Shown piece by piece: positions 1 through 6,135 of a stretch of DNA of 6,895 bases. Both the position numbers and the translations under genes were made by a program. Numbering within the stretch: the stretch's first letter is position 1; each line of letters starts with the position of its first letter. Below the pieces are notes generated by a model. The model searched no databases, was not told the origin of the DNA, and saw nothing but the letters and a program-made list of their open reading frames with translations. The stretch is from Gallionellales bacterium UBA7399 (GTDB lineage: Bacteria > Pseudomonadota > Gammaproteobacteria > Burkholderiales > Gallionellaceae), in contig DKNB01000085.1 in NCBI GenBank assembly GCA_002470125.1, forward strand, positions 19,467 to 26,361, given 5' to 3'.

Positions 1-54
1 TTTAATAAAGATAAATTAAACGTATTTTGTGTGCTCTATGTACATCTGGCGCCC
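1..54. other. AT-rich flank downstream of the hydrolase
   Basis: These 54 bases follow the hydrolase stop on the minus strand. They are AT-rich, and I see no gene, stem-loop terminator or recognisable site in them. The transcription unit may continue past the left edge. Confidence 0.4.
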
Positions 55-696
55 TCATAAAGGCTGCCCTATAAAATAGTGTCGCACAACCTCTTTCAGT
101 TGACCCAGCTGACCATGAAAAAAATGGGCGGCCTCGGGCAATACCACAACAGGCAAGAGTTGGGATCGTGCCCACTTTAGCGCGTCTCCCAACGGAACGA
201 TCTCATCCAGTTCTCCGTGCACCAAAAGCGTATTACGGGGCACGTGTGGCATGGTGTAACGAGTTACCGCTGGTGCAATCAGCACCAACTGTTGCGCTGA
301 GATTTTCTGCACTACACGGGCCTGCACATAGGCACCAAAAGAAAATCCAGACAAAATAAGTGGCAAATTGCCATGCCTATTTAAGGCGTAACGCGTTACC
401 GCCAATGCATCTTCTGTTTCGCCATTGCCATAATCAAAGCTACCGCCACTTGCACCTACACCCCTAAAGTTGAAGCGCAATGCAACAAATCCCAATTCCG
501 TAAAAATATTAGCCAGCGTTGTTACCACCTTGTTTTCCATAGTCCCCCCCATGGTGGGCAAGGGGTGCGCTATCACCGCAATAGCTCGCGGTGTACCATG
601 CGGCATATGCACCCTGGCCTCCAACATGCCAATCGGTCCAGGGATATCAACCTCTTGGATTGTAGCTATCAAATCTTGAGGCGCTCCACCACACAT
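55..696 (-). CDS. Small alpha/beta hydrolase (COG2945-like, dienelactone hydrolase/prolyl oligopeptidase superfamily)
   Basis: This 213-residue protein has the features of a cytoplasmic serine hydrolase of the alpha/beta fold. Near the N-terminus it has AHPLPTMGGTMENKVV (about residues 43-58), the family's HPHP-like oxyanion segment, followed by FNFRGVGASGG (75-85). The nucleophile elbow is GFSFG with Ser119. The likely acid is Asp164 in GELDEIVP and the likely base is His191 in AAHFFHG, so the triad is complete. No signal peptide or membrane segment is visible. The substrate cannot be read from the sequence; members of this family are usually annotated only as hydrolases. The ATG at 696 lies inside the ferredoxin gene (28-base overlap), which suggests translational coupling. 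No good Shine-Dalgarno precedes it, and a TTG at 672 that overlaps the ferredoxin stop codon is a possible alternative start. It is the last gene seen of the leftward unit. The family is clear; the function is unknown. Confidence 0.9.
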   Translation of the reverse strand: MCGGAPQDLIATIQEVDIPGPIGMLEARVHMPHGTPRAIAVIAHPLPTMGGTMENKVVTTLANIFTELGFVALRFNFRGVGASGGSFDYGNGETEDALAVTRYALNRHGNLPLILSGFSFGAYVQARVVQKISAQQLVLIAPAVTRYTMPHVPRNTLLVHGELDEIVPLGDALKWARSQLLPVVVLPEAAHFFHGQLGQLKEVVRHYFIGQPL

Positions 697-980
697 CCAT
701 TCTTTAGGTGGCTAAGAATAATTTCATCAAGATCGCTTTCATCTACATAGGTATACCACACACCCTCTGGGTACACCACCAGCACGGGGCCATCTTCACA
801 ACGATCCATACAGCCAGCGGAATTGATGCGGATGCGACCCCCCATGGCAGACAGGCCAAGTGACTTAACCTTGTCTTTAACATAGTCACGCATTTTTTGC
901 GCATCGATGTTATTACAACATTCCGCACCTTCTTCGCGCTGATTCGTACAAAAGAAAACATGTTTTTCAAAGTAACTCAT
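669..980 (-). CDS. Thioredoxin-fold [2Fe-2S] ferredoxin
   Basis: This 103-residue soluble electron carrier belongs to the thioredoxin-like [2Fe-2S] ferredoxin family, the fold also used by the NuoE subunit of complex I. The cysteines lie at 11, 21, 22, 57, 61 and 96. Cys11, then Cys21 or Cys22, then Cys57-x3-Cys61 (in AGCMDRCEDGP) fit the family's C-x(about 10-12)-C ... C-x3-C cluster pattern. The C-terminal half, VYPEGVWYTYV, is also typical. A longer reading from GTG at 998 is possible, but I chose the ATG at 980 because a GGAG ribosome binding site sits six bases upstream (987-990). It lies between the VanZ gene (about 24 bases away) and the hydrolase (28-base overlap), so it is probably co-transcribed with both. 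The partner reductase or oxidase is not visible, and neither flanking protein is an obvious redox enzyme. Confidence 0.92.
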   Translation of the reverse strand: MSYFEKHVFFCTNQREEGAECCNNIDAQKMRDYVKDKVKSLGLSAMGGRIRINSAGCMDRCEDGPVLVVYPEGVWYTYVDESDLDEIILSHLKNGCVVERLKI

Positions 981-986
981 GCGGGG

Positions 987-990
987 CTCC
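987..990 (-). promoter_or_regulatory. Ribosome binding site of the ferredoxin gene
   Basis: Read on the minus strand, GGAG stands six bases before the ATG at 980. It is the clearest Shine-Dalgarno in the window, and it decides the ferredoxin start in favour of 980 over the in-frame GTG at 998. Confidence 0.7.
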
Positions 991-1004
991 GTATACACAA
1001 ATAA

Positions 1005-2093
1005 TCATTTCTTATTCTGATGCCACAGATTGTTCGTGTGCCAAAGGTAACCAACTGTTAGCAAAGGAAATGCCCACGCGACAGCTTGTGACAGGCCATT
1101 GTAGTTCAGTAGGTGGCCATAGTTCCATTGATACAAGTGCATGGCCACAGATGGATTGCCGGCACTCAATACCCAATATGCCAATATCCAATATCCTAGC
1201 GCACTCAATATAGCCAACCTCATCAGCTGTACCCGTGGCAGCTGATTCACAGCAATCAACAGCATAACGCTCACACAAATTCCAAGCATAGCCTCGCCAT
1301 TTATCCACAACAACAGCGCCCATGACTTAAGTAGCGTGACCGCCATAATAAACTTAGTCATCGCCACCACAAACAGCAGGGGCAGCAATACATTTATCAC
1401 ATGACGTCCTGTGCGCAGCAGAATTAACAGCAGCGTTCCTAGCATCAACATATTTAGGAGTGTAGCCAGACTTTCCATCCAGCGGAATGGCTCGGGTTGC
1501 GCCGCCACGAATGGCGCACGGGCCACCTCGCTAATAAATACGCTCCCCAACATGGGTAACGAAGGATTTATTTGTGCGAATACCCACAGTAACACCAATG
1601 CCAAGCCAAAGCTTTCCCCCCTTTCGTTGCGAAACAAGCGTGTACGCCAAAGCGGCAGATGTAGAGAAAACCATGCCCGTGGTGCAATGCTTGCCGCCAG
1701 CAGAGCACCCAACAGTGTACCGCCGACATTTGTCAGCAAATCTAGATTTGAGCTGACCCGTGCAGGCAAATACATTTGCGCGTATTCCATCATAGCCGAG
1801 AGTGTCGCCCCACAGAGCGTGGCGACCAATACCGCCACAGCCACCCCACAACGCGTCTGCAGGGCTAGCCCAGACAACAAGCCAAGCGGCAGATAAACAA
1901 GCAAATTGATGATGACATCGAACGAGGTATATTGCATCAACAAGGGCATGGTCAATACGGCATGCACCTCAAGCCCCTGATCCTGCCAGCCAGAAAAAGG
2001 TGACAGGCTGGCATAAACAATAAATAACCCATAGCCCAGCACCAGATAGGTTCGTAGGTGCGTGTGGGCAGGGATTGTGCCAATCTTTTTCAT
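1005..2093 (-). CDS. VanZ-family polytopic membrane protein
   Basis: This is an integral inner-membrane protein of 362 residues from the chosen ATG. The N-terminal half carries the VanZ signature: an Asp-Asn helix ending in VYLPLG (about residues 58-71), then E-Y-A-Q-x-Y-L-P-x-R followed by S-x-x-D-x-x-x-N-x-x-G (about 103-125). Roughly nine or ten hydrophobic segments are visible, near 15-32, 59-78, 82-102, 118-137, 162-175, 207-226, 231-251, 266-282, 291-310 and 334-352. VanZ itself is linked to teicoplanin resistance in Gram-positive bacteria, but the domain's biochemical role is unsettled and resistance should not be assumed here. The half after about residue 155 is outside the signature and I do not recognise it. 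The start is uncertain: the frame is open to ATG 2159 and GTG 2162, giving 22 or 23 more residues. I prefer 2093 because the first membrane helix then follows a short leader, and because a hairpin (2164-2201) would crowd the upstream starts. No candidate has a good ribosome binding site. It is probably the first gene of a unit with the ferredoxin and hydrolase. Confidence 0.85.
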   Translation of the reverse strand: MKKIGTIPAHTHLRTYLVLGYGLFIVYASLSPFSGWQDQGLEVHAVLTMPLLMQYTSFDVIINLLVYLPLGLLSGLALQTRCGVAVAVLVATLCGATLSAMMEYAQMYLPARVSSNLDLLTNVGGTLLGALLAASIAPRAWFSLHLPLWRTRLFRNERGESFGLALVLLWVFAQINPSLPMLGSVFISEVARAPFVAAQPEPFRWMESLATLLNMLMLGTLLLILLRTGRHVINVLLPLLFVVAMTKFIMAVTLLKSWALLLWINGEAMLGICVSVMLLIAVNQLPRVQLMRLAILSALGYWILAYWVLSAGNPSVAMHLYQWNYGHLLNYNGLSQAVAWAFPLLTVGYLWHTNNLWHQNKK

Positions 2094-2163
2094 AATGGGA
2101 TCAGGCTTGATTGATTTTTCCAAAAAATTTATCGGATAGCGCGGGCAGTCATTCCGCATCACA

Positions 2164-2201
2164 ATACTTTATGTCTCACCGAGAGGCGGGGCATAAAGTA
2201 T
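2164..2201. repeat. 10-bp perfect inverted repeat (hairpin) upstream of the VanZ gene
   Basis: ATACTTTATG (2164-2173) is matched exactly by CATAAAGTAT (2192-2201). Four further G-C or G-T pairs can extend the stem inward when read as plus-strand RNA, leaving a loop of about ten bases. It lies between the apaG stop and the VanZ start, both on the minus strand. No T-run follows either arm, so it does not look like a standard intrinsic terminator. It could be an operator, a leader hairpin or a remnant of a small repeat element. The minus-strand left arm includes TATACT, which resembles a -10 box but has no convincing -35 partner. Confidence 0.6.
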
Positions 2202-2272
2202 ATATCCCAAATAAATCAAGATATGTAATTAAGCCAAGCGGCGTAGCGAAGTCCTTGCTGGGTGCTACCGTA

Positions 2273-2656
2273 TTAATGAAGTGTACGTGGAATACTCAGC
2301 ACAAACTGTGGGATGGGGGCATCAAATTGTGTGCCATCCTCTGCCACCATTTGATAGCTACCGGACATGGTGCCAACCTGCGTAGCCAAGACCGTACCGC
2401 TGGTATATTCAAAACTTTGACCTGACTGGAGAGTTGGCTGCTCGCCCACAACCCCCTGCCCACGCACCTCTTGAACATATTGATTGGCATCGGTAATAAT
2501 CCAGTGTCGGCTAATCAATTTAGCAGGAGCCTCGCCCTCGTTAGTGATGGTAATGGTGTACGCAAAAACAAATCGATTGTCAGCCTCGTCCGATTGTTCG
2601 GCCACATAGCTCACTCCAACAACAATTTTTATTTGACACTTACTATTTTTTTCCAT
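2273..2656 (-). CDS. apaG: ApaG domain protein
   Basis: This 127-residue protein matches the usual ApaG length of about 125. The family has an immunoglobulin/fibronectin-type beta-sandwich. In enterobacteria apaG accompanies the diadenosine tetraphosphatase gene apaH, and it has been linked to Co2+/Mg2+ efflux, but its biochemical role is poorly defined. Typical features seen are FAYTITITNEG (about residues 31-41), the SRHWIITD strand (49-56), the conserved glycine-rich loop RGQGVVGEQP (65-74), and the C-terminal stretch with GTMSGSYQMV and PIPQFVLSIP. I chose the ATG at 2656 because the homologous region begins right after it; the frame stays open to a TTG at 2740 but that extension is not ApaG-like. 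No strong ribosome binding site is visible. The start is A-rich, with seven consecutive A just after the ATG. It is transcribed divergently from hemA, and no apaH is in the window. Confidence 0.95.
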   Translation of the reverse strand: MEKNSKCQIKIVVGVSYVAEQSDEADNRFVFAYTITITNEGEAPAKLISRHWIITDANQYVQEVRGQGVVGEQPTLQSGQSFEYTSGTVLATQVGTMSGSYQMVAEDGTQFDAPIPQFVLSIPRTLH

Positions 2657-2681
2657 TTTAGCATTACACATCATTTTATTT

Positions 2682-2690
2682 AATATAACA
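2682..2690 (-). promoter_or_regulatory. Candidate extended -10 promoter for apaG
   Basis: On the minus strand TGTTATATT reads as an extended -10 element (TG, one base, TATATT). It would start transcription near 2675, giving a leader of about 20 bases before the apaG ATG. No good -35 hexamer lies at 16-18 bases, which is compatible with an extended -10 promoter. This is a pattern call only. Confidence 0.35.
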
Positions 2691-2850
2691 AGATCAAGCA
2701 TGAGCCTTGGGGGTTGGCGACAACGTCTTTGCACAATCAAAAACTATCTGTGGCATCGCCATGGTCAAAATTTCAACTTACGCAGCCCCAGTTGTGATTG
2801 TTACATAACGCATCAGTTCTGGTTAACTGGTATTGAGGTGGGCTAGCAAC

Positions 2851-2856
2851 TATAAT
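2851..2856 (+). promoter_or_regulatory. Candidate -10 box of the hemA-prfA-prmC operon
   Basis: A consensus TATAAT lies 34 bases before the hemA ATG and would start transcription around 2863, with a leader of about 28 bases. The -35 region at 16-18 bases spacing (around 2827-2833) is poor, so an activator may assist. The predicted leader is pyrimidine-rich and has no obvious Shine-Dalgarno. Confidence 0.45.
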
Positions 2857-2890
2857 TACACCCTCAAGTTAATTTTGGCCTTTCTTGACT

Positions 2891-4144
2891 ATGCAGTTAT
2901 TCGCCTTTGGCATTAATCACCAGACCGCACCCATCGCTGTGCGTGAACAACTTGCATTCAACGTCGATGCAGTAGAGCCAGCCCTGCGCGATCTAGTTGG
3001 ACAATGCGCCACCAAGGAAGCAACCATACTCTCCACCTGCAACCGCACTGAGGTGTACTGCAACACGCGCGAACCGGTACAAATTGTTAACTGGCTGGCA
3101 AATTATCATGAGTTGCGGCTATCCGAAATCGAGCCATACCTTTACACCCTGCCAAACGAACAAGCAGTAAAGCATGCCTTTCGCGTCGCCAGTGGGTTAG
3201 ATTCGATGGTTTTGGGAGAGCCTCAAATTTTAGGTCAAATGAAGCAAGCGGTTCGTTGCGCAGGACAGGCTGGCACGCTAGGATTTTTACTGCACAAACT
3301 ATTTCAGCGCACCTTCTCGGTGGCCAAGGATGTGCGCACCCAAACAGAAATTGGTTCCAATTTGGTTTCAATGGCAGCGGCGGCAGTAAGGCTGGCTGAA
3401 CGCATCTTTCCTAGCATTGCCGAGCAGGGCATACTGTTCATTGGGGCAGGGGAGATGATTGAATTAAACGCTATGCATTTCGCCGCTCAATCACCAAAGC
3501 GCATGACTGTTGCAAATCGGACCCTGGAGCGCGCCCAAGCTTTGGCACAACGCATAGGCGGACACGCCATCACGCTAAGCGAACTGCCAGAACAACTAGC
3601 ACACCACGACATTATCATAACCAGCACCGCAAGCCCATTGCCCATACTAGGCAAGGGCATGATTGAGCGAGCGCTCAAGACACGCAAACACCGGCCCCTA
3701 TTTATTGTCGACCTTGCTGTGCCAAGGGATGTTGAAGCAGAGGTGGCGGAACTGAGTGACGTATTTTTGTATACAGTTGATGACCTATCCGAAATAGTGC
3801 GCGACGGATTGGATGCTCGCCAGGATGCGGTAAAAGAAGCTGAGATTATTATTAATTCCGGTGTAACAGACTTCATCCATTGGATGGAATCACGAGAGGT
3901 GGTGCCCACTATCCGTGCATTACGTGACCATGTCGAGCGCCAGCGCAGTCACGAGATGCAGAGGGCATTGCGTATGCTCACAAATGGTGACAGCCCAGAA
4001 AAAGTACTTGAGTCTCTAAGTAGCGCGCTTACCAATAAATTTCTTCATGCACCAACCAGCGCGCTAAATCAAGCGCGGGCAGAAGATCGTGATGGCCTGC
4101 TTGCGATGGTGCATCGCATTTATGACATTGGCACATCTGAATGA
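2891..4144 (+). CDS. hemA: Glutamyl-tRNA reductase
   Basis: This enzyme reduces glutamyl-tRNA(Glu) with NADPH to glutamate-1-semialdehyde, the first committed step of the C5 route to 5-aminolevulinate and heme. It is cytosolic and dimeric in characterised homologues. At 417 residues it is the usual size (E. coli has 418). The N-terminal catalytic domain opens with LFAFGINHQTAPIAVRE and carries STCNRTEVY with the nucleophile Cys50; His95, before RVASGLDSMVLGEPQILGQ, matches the conserved catalytic-domain histidine. The NADPH-binding domain has the Rossmann motif GAGEM (185-189) and later DLAVPRD (284-290). The C-terminal dimerisation helices run from about 310 to the end. I chose the ATG at 2891; a TTG two codons earlier is also in frame. 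The stop overlaps the prfA start as ATGA. Members of the family in other bacteria are controlled by heme-dependent proteolysis, but nothing here shows that directly. Confidence 0.98.
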   Translation: MQLFAFGINHQTAPIAVREQLAFNVDAVEPALRDLVGQCATKEATILSTCNRTEVYCNTREPVQIVNWLANYHELRLSEIEPYLYTLPNEQAVKHAFRVASGLDSMVLGEPQILGQMKQAVRCAGQAGTLGFLLHKLFQRTFSVAKDVRTQTEIGSNLVSMAAAAVRLAERIFPSIAEQGILFIGAGEMIELNAMHFAAQSPKRMTVANRTLERAQALAQRIGGHAITLSELPEQLAHHDIIITSTASPLPILGKGMIERALKTRKHRPLFIVDLAVPRDVEAEVAELSDVFLYTVDDLSEIVRDGLDARQDAVKEAEIIINSGVTDFIHWMESREVVPTIRALRDHVERQRSHEMQRALRMLTNGDSPEKVLESLSSALTNKFLHAPTSALNQARAEDRDGLLAMVHRIYDIGTSE

Positions 4145-5229
4145 AGCCCAACATTGTTACCAAGCTCGGCCAACTAGATGAGCGCTTGGATGAGGTTAAC
4201 CGCCTGTTGAGTGATGAAAATGCCACTCACGACATGGATAGCTACCGCAAGCTTAATCGTGAGCGTGCGGAACTGGGCCCGGTGGTGGAGCTGTATCATG
4301 CCCATCAAGCTTGCACTAACGATATTGCAACCGCGCTACAAATGGCGAGCGACCCAGAAATGCGAGAGTTTGCCGAGAGCGAGGTAAAGCAAGGGCGTGA
4401 GCGCCTAGAAGAAATCACAGTGGCCCTACAACGACAACTGCTACCAAAGGATCAAAATGATGATCGCAATGTTTTTTTAGAAGTTCGCGCAGGCACGGGC
4501 GGTGATGAAGCGGCATTATTTTCAGGAGATCTGTTTCGTATGTATGTCCGCTTTGCGGAACGCAATCATTGGCAGGTAGAAATTGTCTCGGAGAGCTGCG
4601 GTGAGAAGGGTGGATTCAAAGAAATTATTGCACGCATTGTCGGGCATGGCGCCTACTCAGTCCTAAAATTCGAATCTGGTGCGCACAGGGTGCAGCGTAT
4701 ACCCACCACCGAAACACAGGGTAGGATCCACACGTCGGCCTGCACTGTGGCGGTACTACCCGAAGCCGATGAGGTCAGTGACATAGTGCTAAATCCTGCC
4801 GACTTGCGGATTGATACATTTCGCGCTTCGGGTGCTGGTGGACAACACATCAACAAAACTGATTCGGCGGTTCGGGTTACGCATCTGCCCACCGGTACCG
4901 TGGTGGAATGTCAAGACGGGCGTTCGCAACACAAAAACAAAGCGCAGGCATTGGCAGTCTTGGCGGCACGCATCAAAGACAAAGAAGAGCGTGCCGCTCA
5001 TGCCAAACAGGCCGCCGAGCGTAAGTCTCTAGTGGGTAGCGGTGATCGCTCGGAGCGTATACGCACCTATAACTTTCCTCAGGGACGCATTACAGATCAC
5101 CGCATCAACCTCACGCTACACAAGATGGATCGCGCTATGGATGGCGACATTGGCGAATTGTGCAACGCATTGATGGCGGAATATCAGGCGGAGCAATTAA
5201 CCGCGTTGGCCAATGCAGGTAATCGCTGA
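4141..5229 (+). CDS. prfA: Peptide chain release factor 1 (RF1)
   Basis: RF1 reads the stop codons UAA and UAG in the ribosomal A site and triggers release of the finished protein. The 362 residues are normal for the family. The stop-codon recognition loop has the RF1-type PxT motif, here PTT at 188-190 in RIPTTETQGRIHTSACT; RF2 would have SPF. The catalytic GGQ is at 233-235 in RASGAGGQHINKTDSAVR, and Gln235 is the residue methylated by PrmC. The helical N-terminal domain (about 1-100) and the C-terminal stretch with RIRTYNFPQGRITDHRIN are also typical. The ATG at 4141 overlaps the hemA stop by four bases and has no clear ribosome binding site, so translation is probably coupled to hemA. The gene overlaps prmC by 17 bases. 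Confidence 0.98.
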   Translation: MKPNIVTKLGQLDERLDEVNRLLSDENATHDMDSYRKLNRERAELGPVVELYHAHQACTNDIATALQMASDPEMREFAESEVKQGRERLEEITVALQRQLLPKDQNDDRNVFLEVRAGTGGDEAALFSGDLFRMYVRFAERNHWQVEIVSESCGEKGGFKEIIARIVGHGAYSVLKFESGAHRVQRIPTTETQGRIHTSACTVAVLPEADEVSDIVLNPADLRIDTFRASGAGGQHINKTDSAVRVTHLPTGTVVECQDGRSQHKNKAQALAVLAARIKDKEERAAHAKQAAERKSLVGSGDRSERIRTYNFPQGRITDHRINLTLHKMDRAMDGDIGELCNALMAEYQAEQLTALANAGNR

Positions 5230-6088
5230 GCAAGTGCACACCCTAAGGCAAACCCTGCTCCAAGACGCCTCACGTCTGACCAAGTCGCTAATCCTGACTT
5301 CTGACAGTGCCAGAATCGAAATACAGTGCTTGCTACAACATGTGACAGGGGTTTCACGTGCCTGGCTCTTAGCCCACCCAGAAAATTGCCTGGATGGGCT
5401 CGCACAACTTCGCTATAGCAACCTATTGGAGCGTCGCCTTCAGGGGGAGCCTATCGCCTATTTGCTAGGTGAGCGTGAATTTTATGGATTGTCCCTTAAG
5501 GTGACGCCCGCCACTCTTATCCCTCGTCCCGAAACAGAGTTGCTCGTCGAATTGGTCTTGCGGCATATCTCGCGCGATGACCCGTGTAGCCGTTTTCTTG
5601 ATTTAGGCACAGGTAGTGGCGCAGTTGCCCTGGCCATTGCTCACGCTTGCCAGAACGCAGATGTACTGGGTTGCGATATTTCTAATGAGGCTCTAGGAAT
5701 TGCACGTATCAATGCAGAAAATCTGGCCATTACTAATGCCCACTTCATGCATAGCAACTGGTTCGAAGCGCTCACAGGGAGAAGGTTCAATGCTATCGTG
5801 TCCAATCCCCCCTACATTGCATCGAGCGATCCACATTTAACACAGGGCGACATACGTTTTGAACCAAAATCTGCTCTAATTTCAGGCGAAGACGGTTTGC
5901 ACGATATTCGTCATATCGTAGCCAACGCCCGCACTCATCTTGAGCCAGGTGGTTGGCTGCTACTCGAACACGGCCACAAACAAGCTCCGCAGGTTCGTGA
6001 ACTTCTTTGGCGGGCTGGATTCAACACAATACTATCAGAGCGTGACCTAGCAGGAATAGAACGAGTTAGCGGCGGACGCATTGTCTAA
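5213..6088 (+). CDS. prmC: Release factor glutamine N5-methyltransferase
   Basis: PrmC (HemK) uses S-adenosylmethionine to methylate the glutamine of the GGQ motif in release factors RF1 and RF2, which increases their activity. The 291 residues show an N-terminal helical domain for release-factor binding (about 1-90) containing LQGEPIAYLLGEREFYG, then the RPETE motif (105-109), the SAM-binding motif DLGTGSG (130-136), an acidic CDIS motif (154-157), and the catalytic NPPY (198-201) that holds the target amide. The first ATG (5213) lies inside the end of prfA. A GTG at 5234, just after the prfA stop, is a possible alternative that would drop seven residues. Neither has a strong ribosome binding site, which fits coupled translation. 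The old name hemK reflects its repeated linkage to hemA, as here, and does not mean a direct step in heme synthesis. Confidence 0.97.
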   Translation: MQVIAEQVHTLRQTLLQDASRLTKSLILTSDSARIEIQCLLQHVTGVSRAWLLAHPENCLDGLAQLRYSNLLERRLQGEPIAYLLGEREFYGLSLKVTPATLIPRPETELLVELVLRHISRDDPCSRFLDLGTGSGAVALAIAHACQNADVLGCDISNEALGIARINAENLAITNAHFMHSNWFEALTGRRFNAIVSNPPYIASSDPHLTQGDIRFEPKSALISGEDGLHDIRHIVANARTHLEPGGWLLLEHGHKQAPQVRELLWRAGFNTILSERDLAGIERVSGGRIV

Positions 6089-6135
6089 AAGCCACGCGTT
6101 GACGCCCTTGTGACTTAACTCAACAAGCAAGCCGG
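6089..6135. other. Convergent prmC/hemF intergenic gap
   Basis: These 47 bases separate the prmC stop from the hemF stop. Only a weak 5-bp stem, CTTGT (6107-6111) with ACAAG (6123-6127), can be drawn, without a T-run on either side. I therefore do not call an intrinsic terminator, although both operons must end near here or read into each other. Confidence 0.5.

Larger units (their letters stand above)
2657..2890. other. Divergent apaG/hemA intergenic region
   Basis: These 234 bases separate two divergent genes and should carry both promoters. Besides the two -10 boxes listed separately, it contains an imperfect dyad GTTGTG-N7-CATAAC (2791-2809), with one mismatch in six, about 45 bases upstream of the hemA -10. 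A smaller TGGC-ATC-GCCA dyad lies at 2751-2761. Neither fits a CRP or FNR consensus. A 48-codon plus-strand frame (2700-2846) is open here but looks fortuitous. Confidence 0.6.

Noticed and set aside
1411..1896. 161-codon plus-strand frame opposite the VanZ gene
   Set aside because: It is antisense to a gene with a clear VanZ signature, and its composition (Ser, Arg, Asn, Pro rich) is typical of a shadow frame.
1005..2093. Glycopeptide (teicoplanin) resistance gene
   Set aside because: The VanZ domain is widespread in bacteria unrelated to glycopeptide resistance, and there are no other van genes in the window.
2793..2808. CRP-like site (TGTGA half) upstream of hemA
   Set aside because: The second half (CATAA) does not match TCACA, so only one half-site is present.
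2700..2846. 48-codon plus-strand frame in the apaG/hemA spacer starting with ATG
   Set aside because: It overlaps the promoter region of both genes, has only a weak AAGA-like site upstream, and its product resembles nothing I recognise. A chance frame of this length is expected.
3487..3909. 140-codon minus-strand frame inside hemA
   Set aside because: It is a shadow of the conserved hemA coding sequence, with a Ser/Arg-rich unstructured product and no independent signals.
6107..6127. Possible terminator between prmC and hemF
   Set aside because: The stem is only 5 bp with an 11-base loop and has no T-run in either direction.
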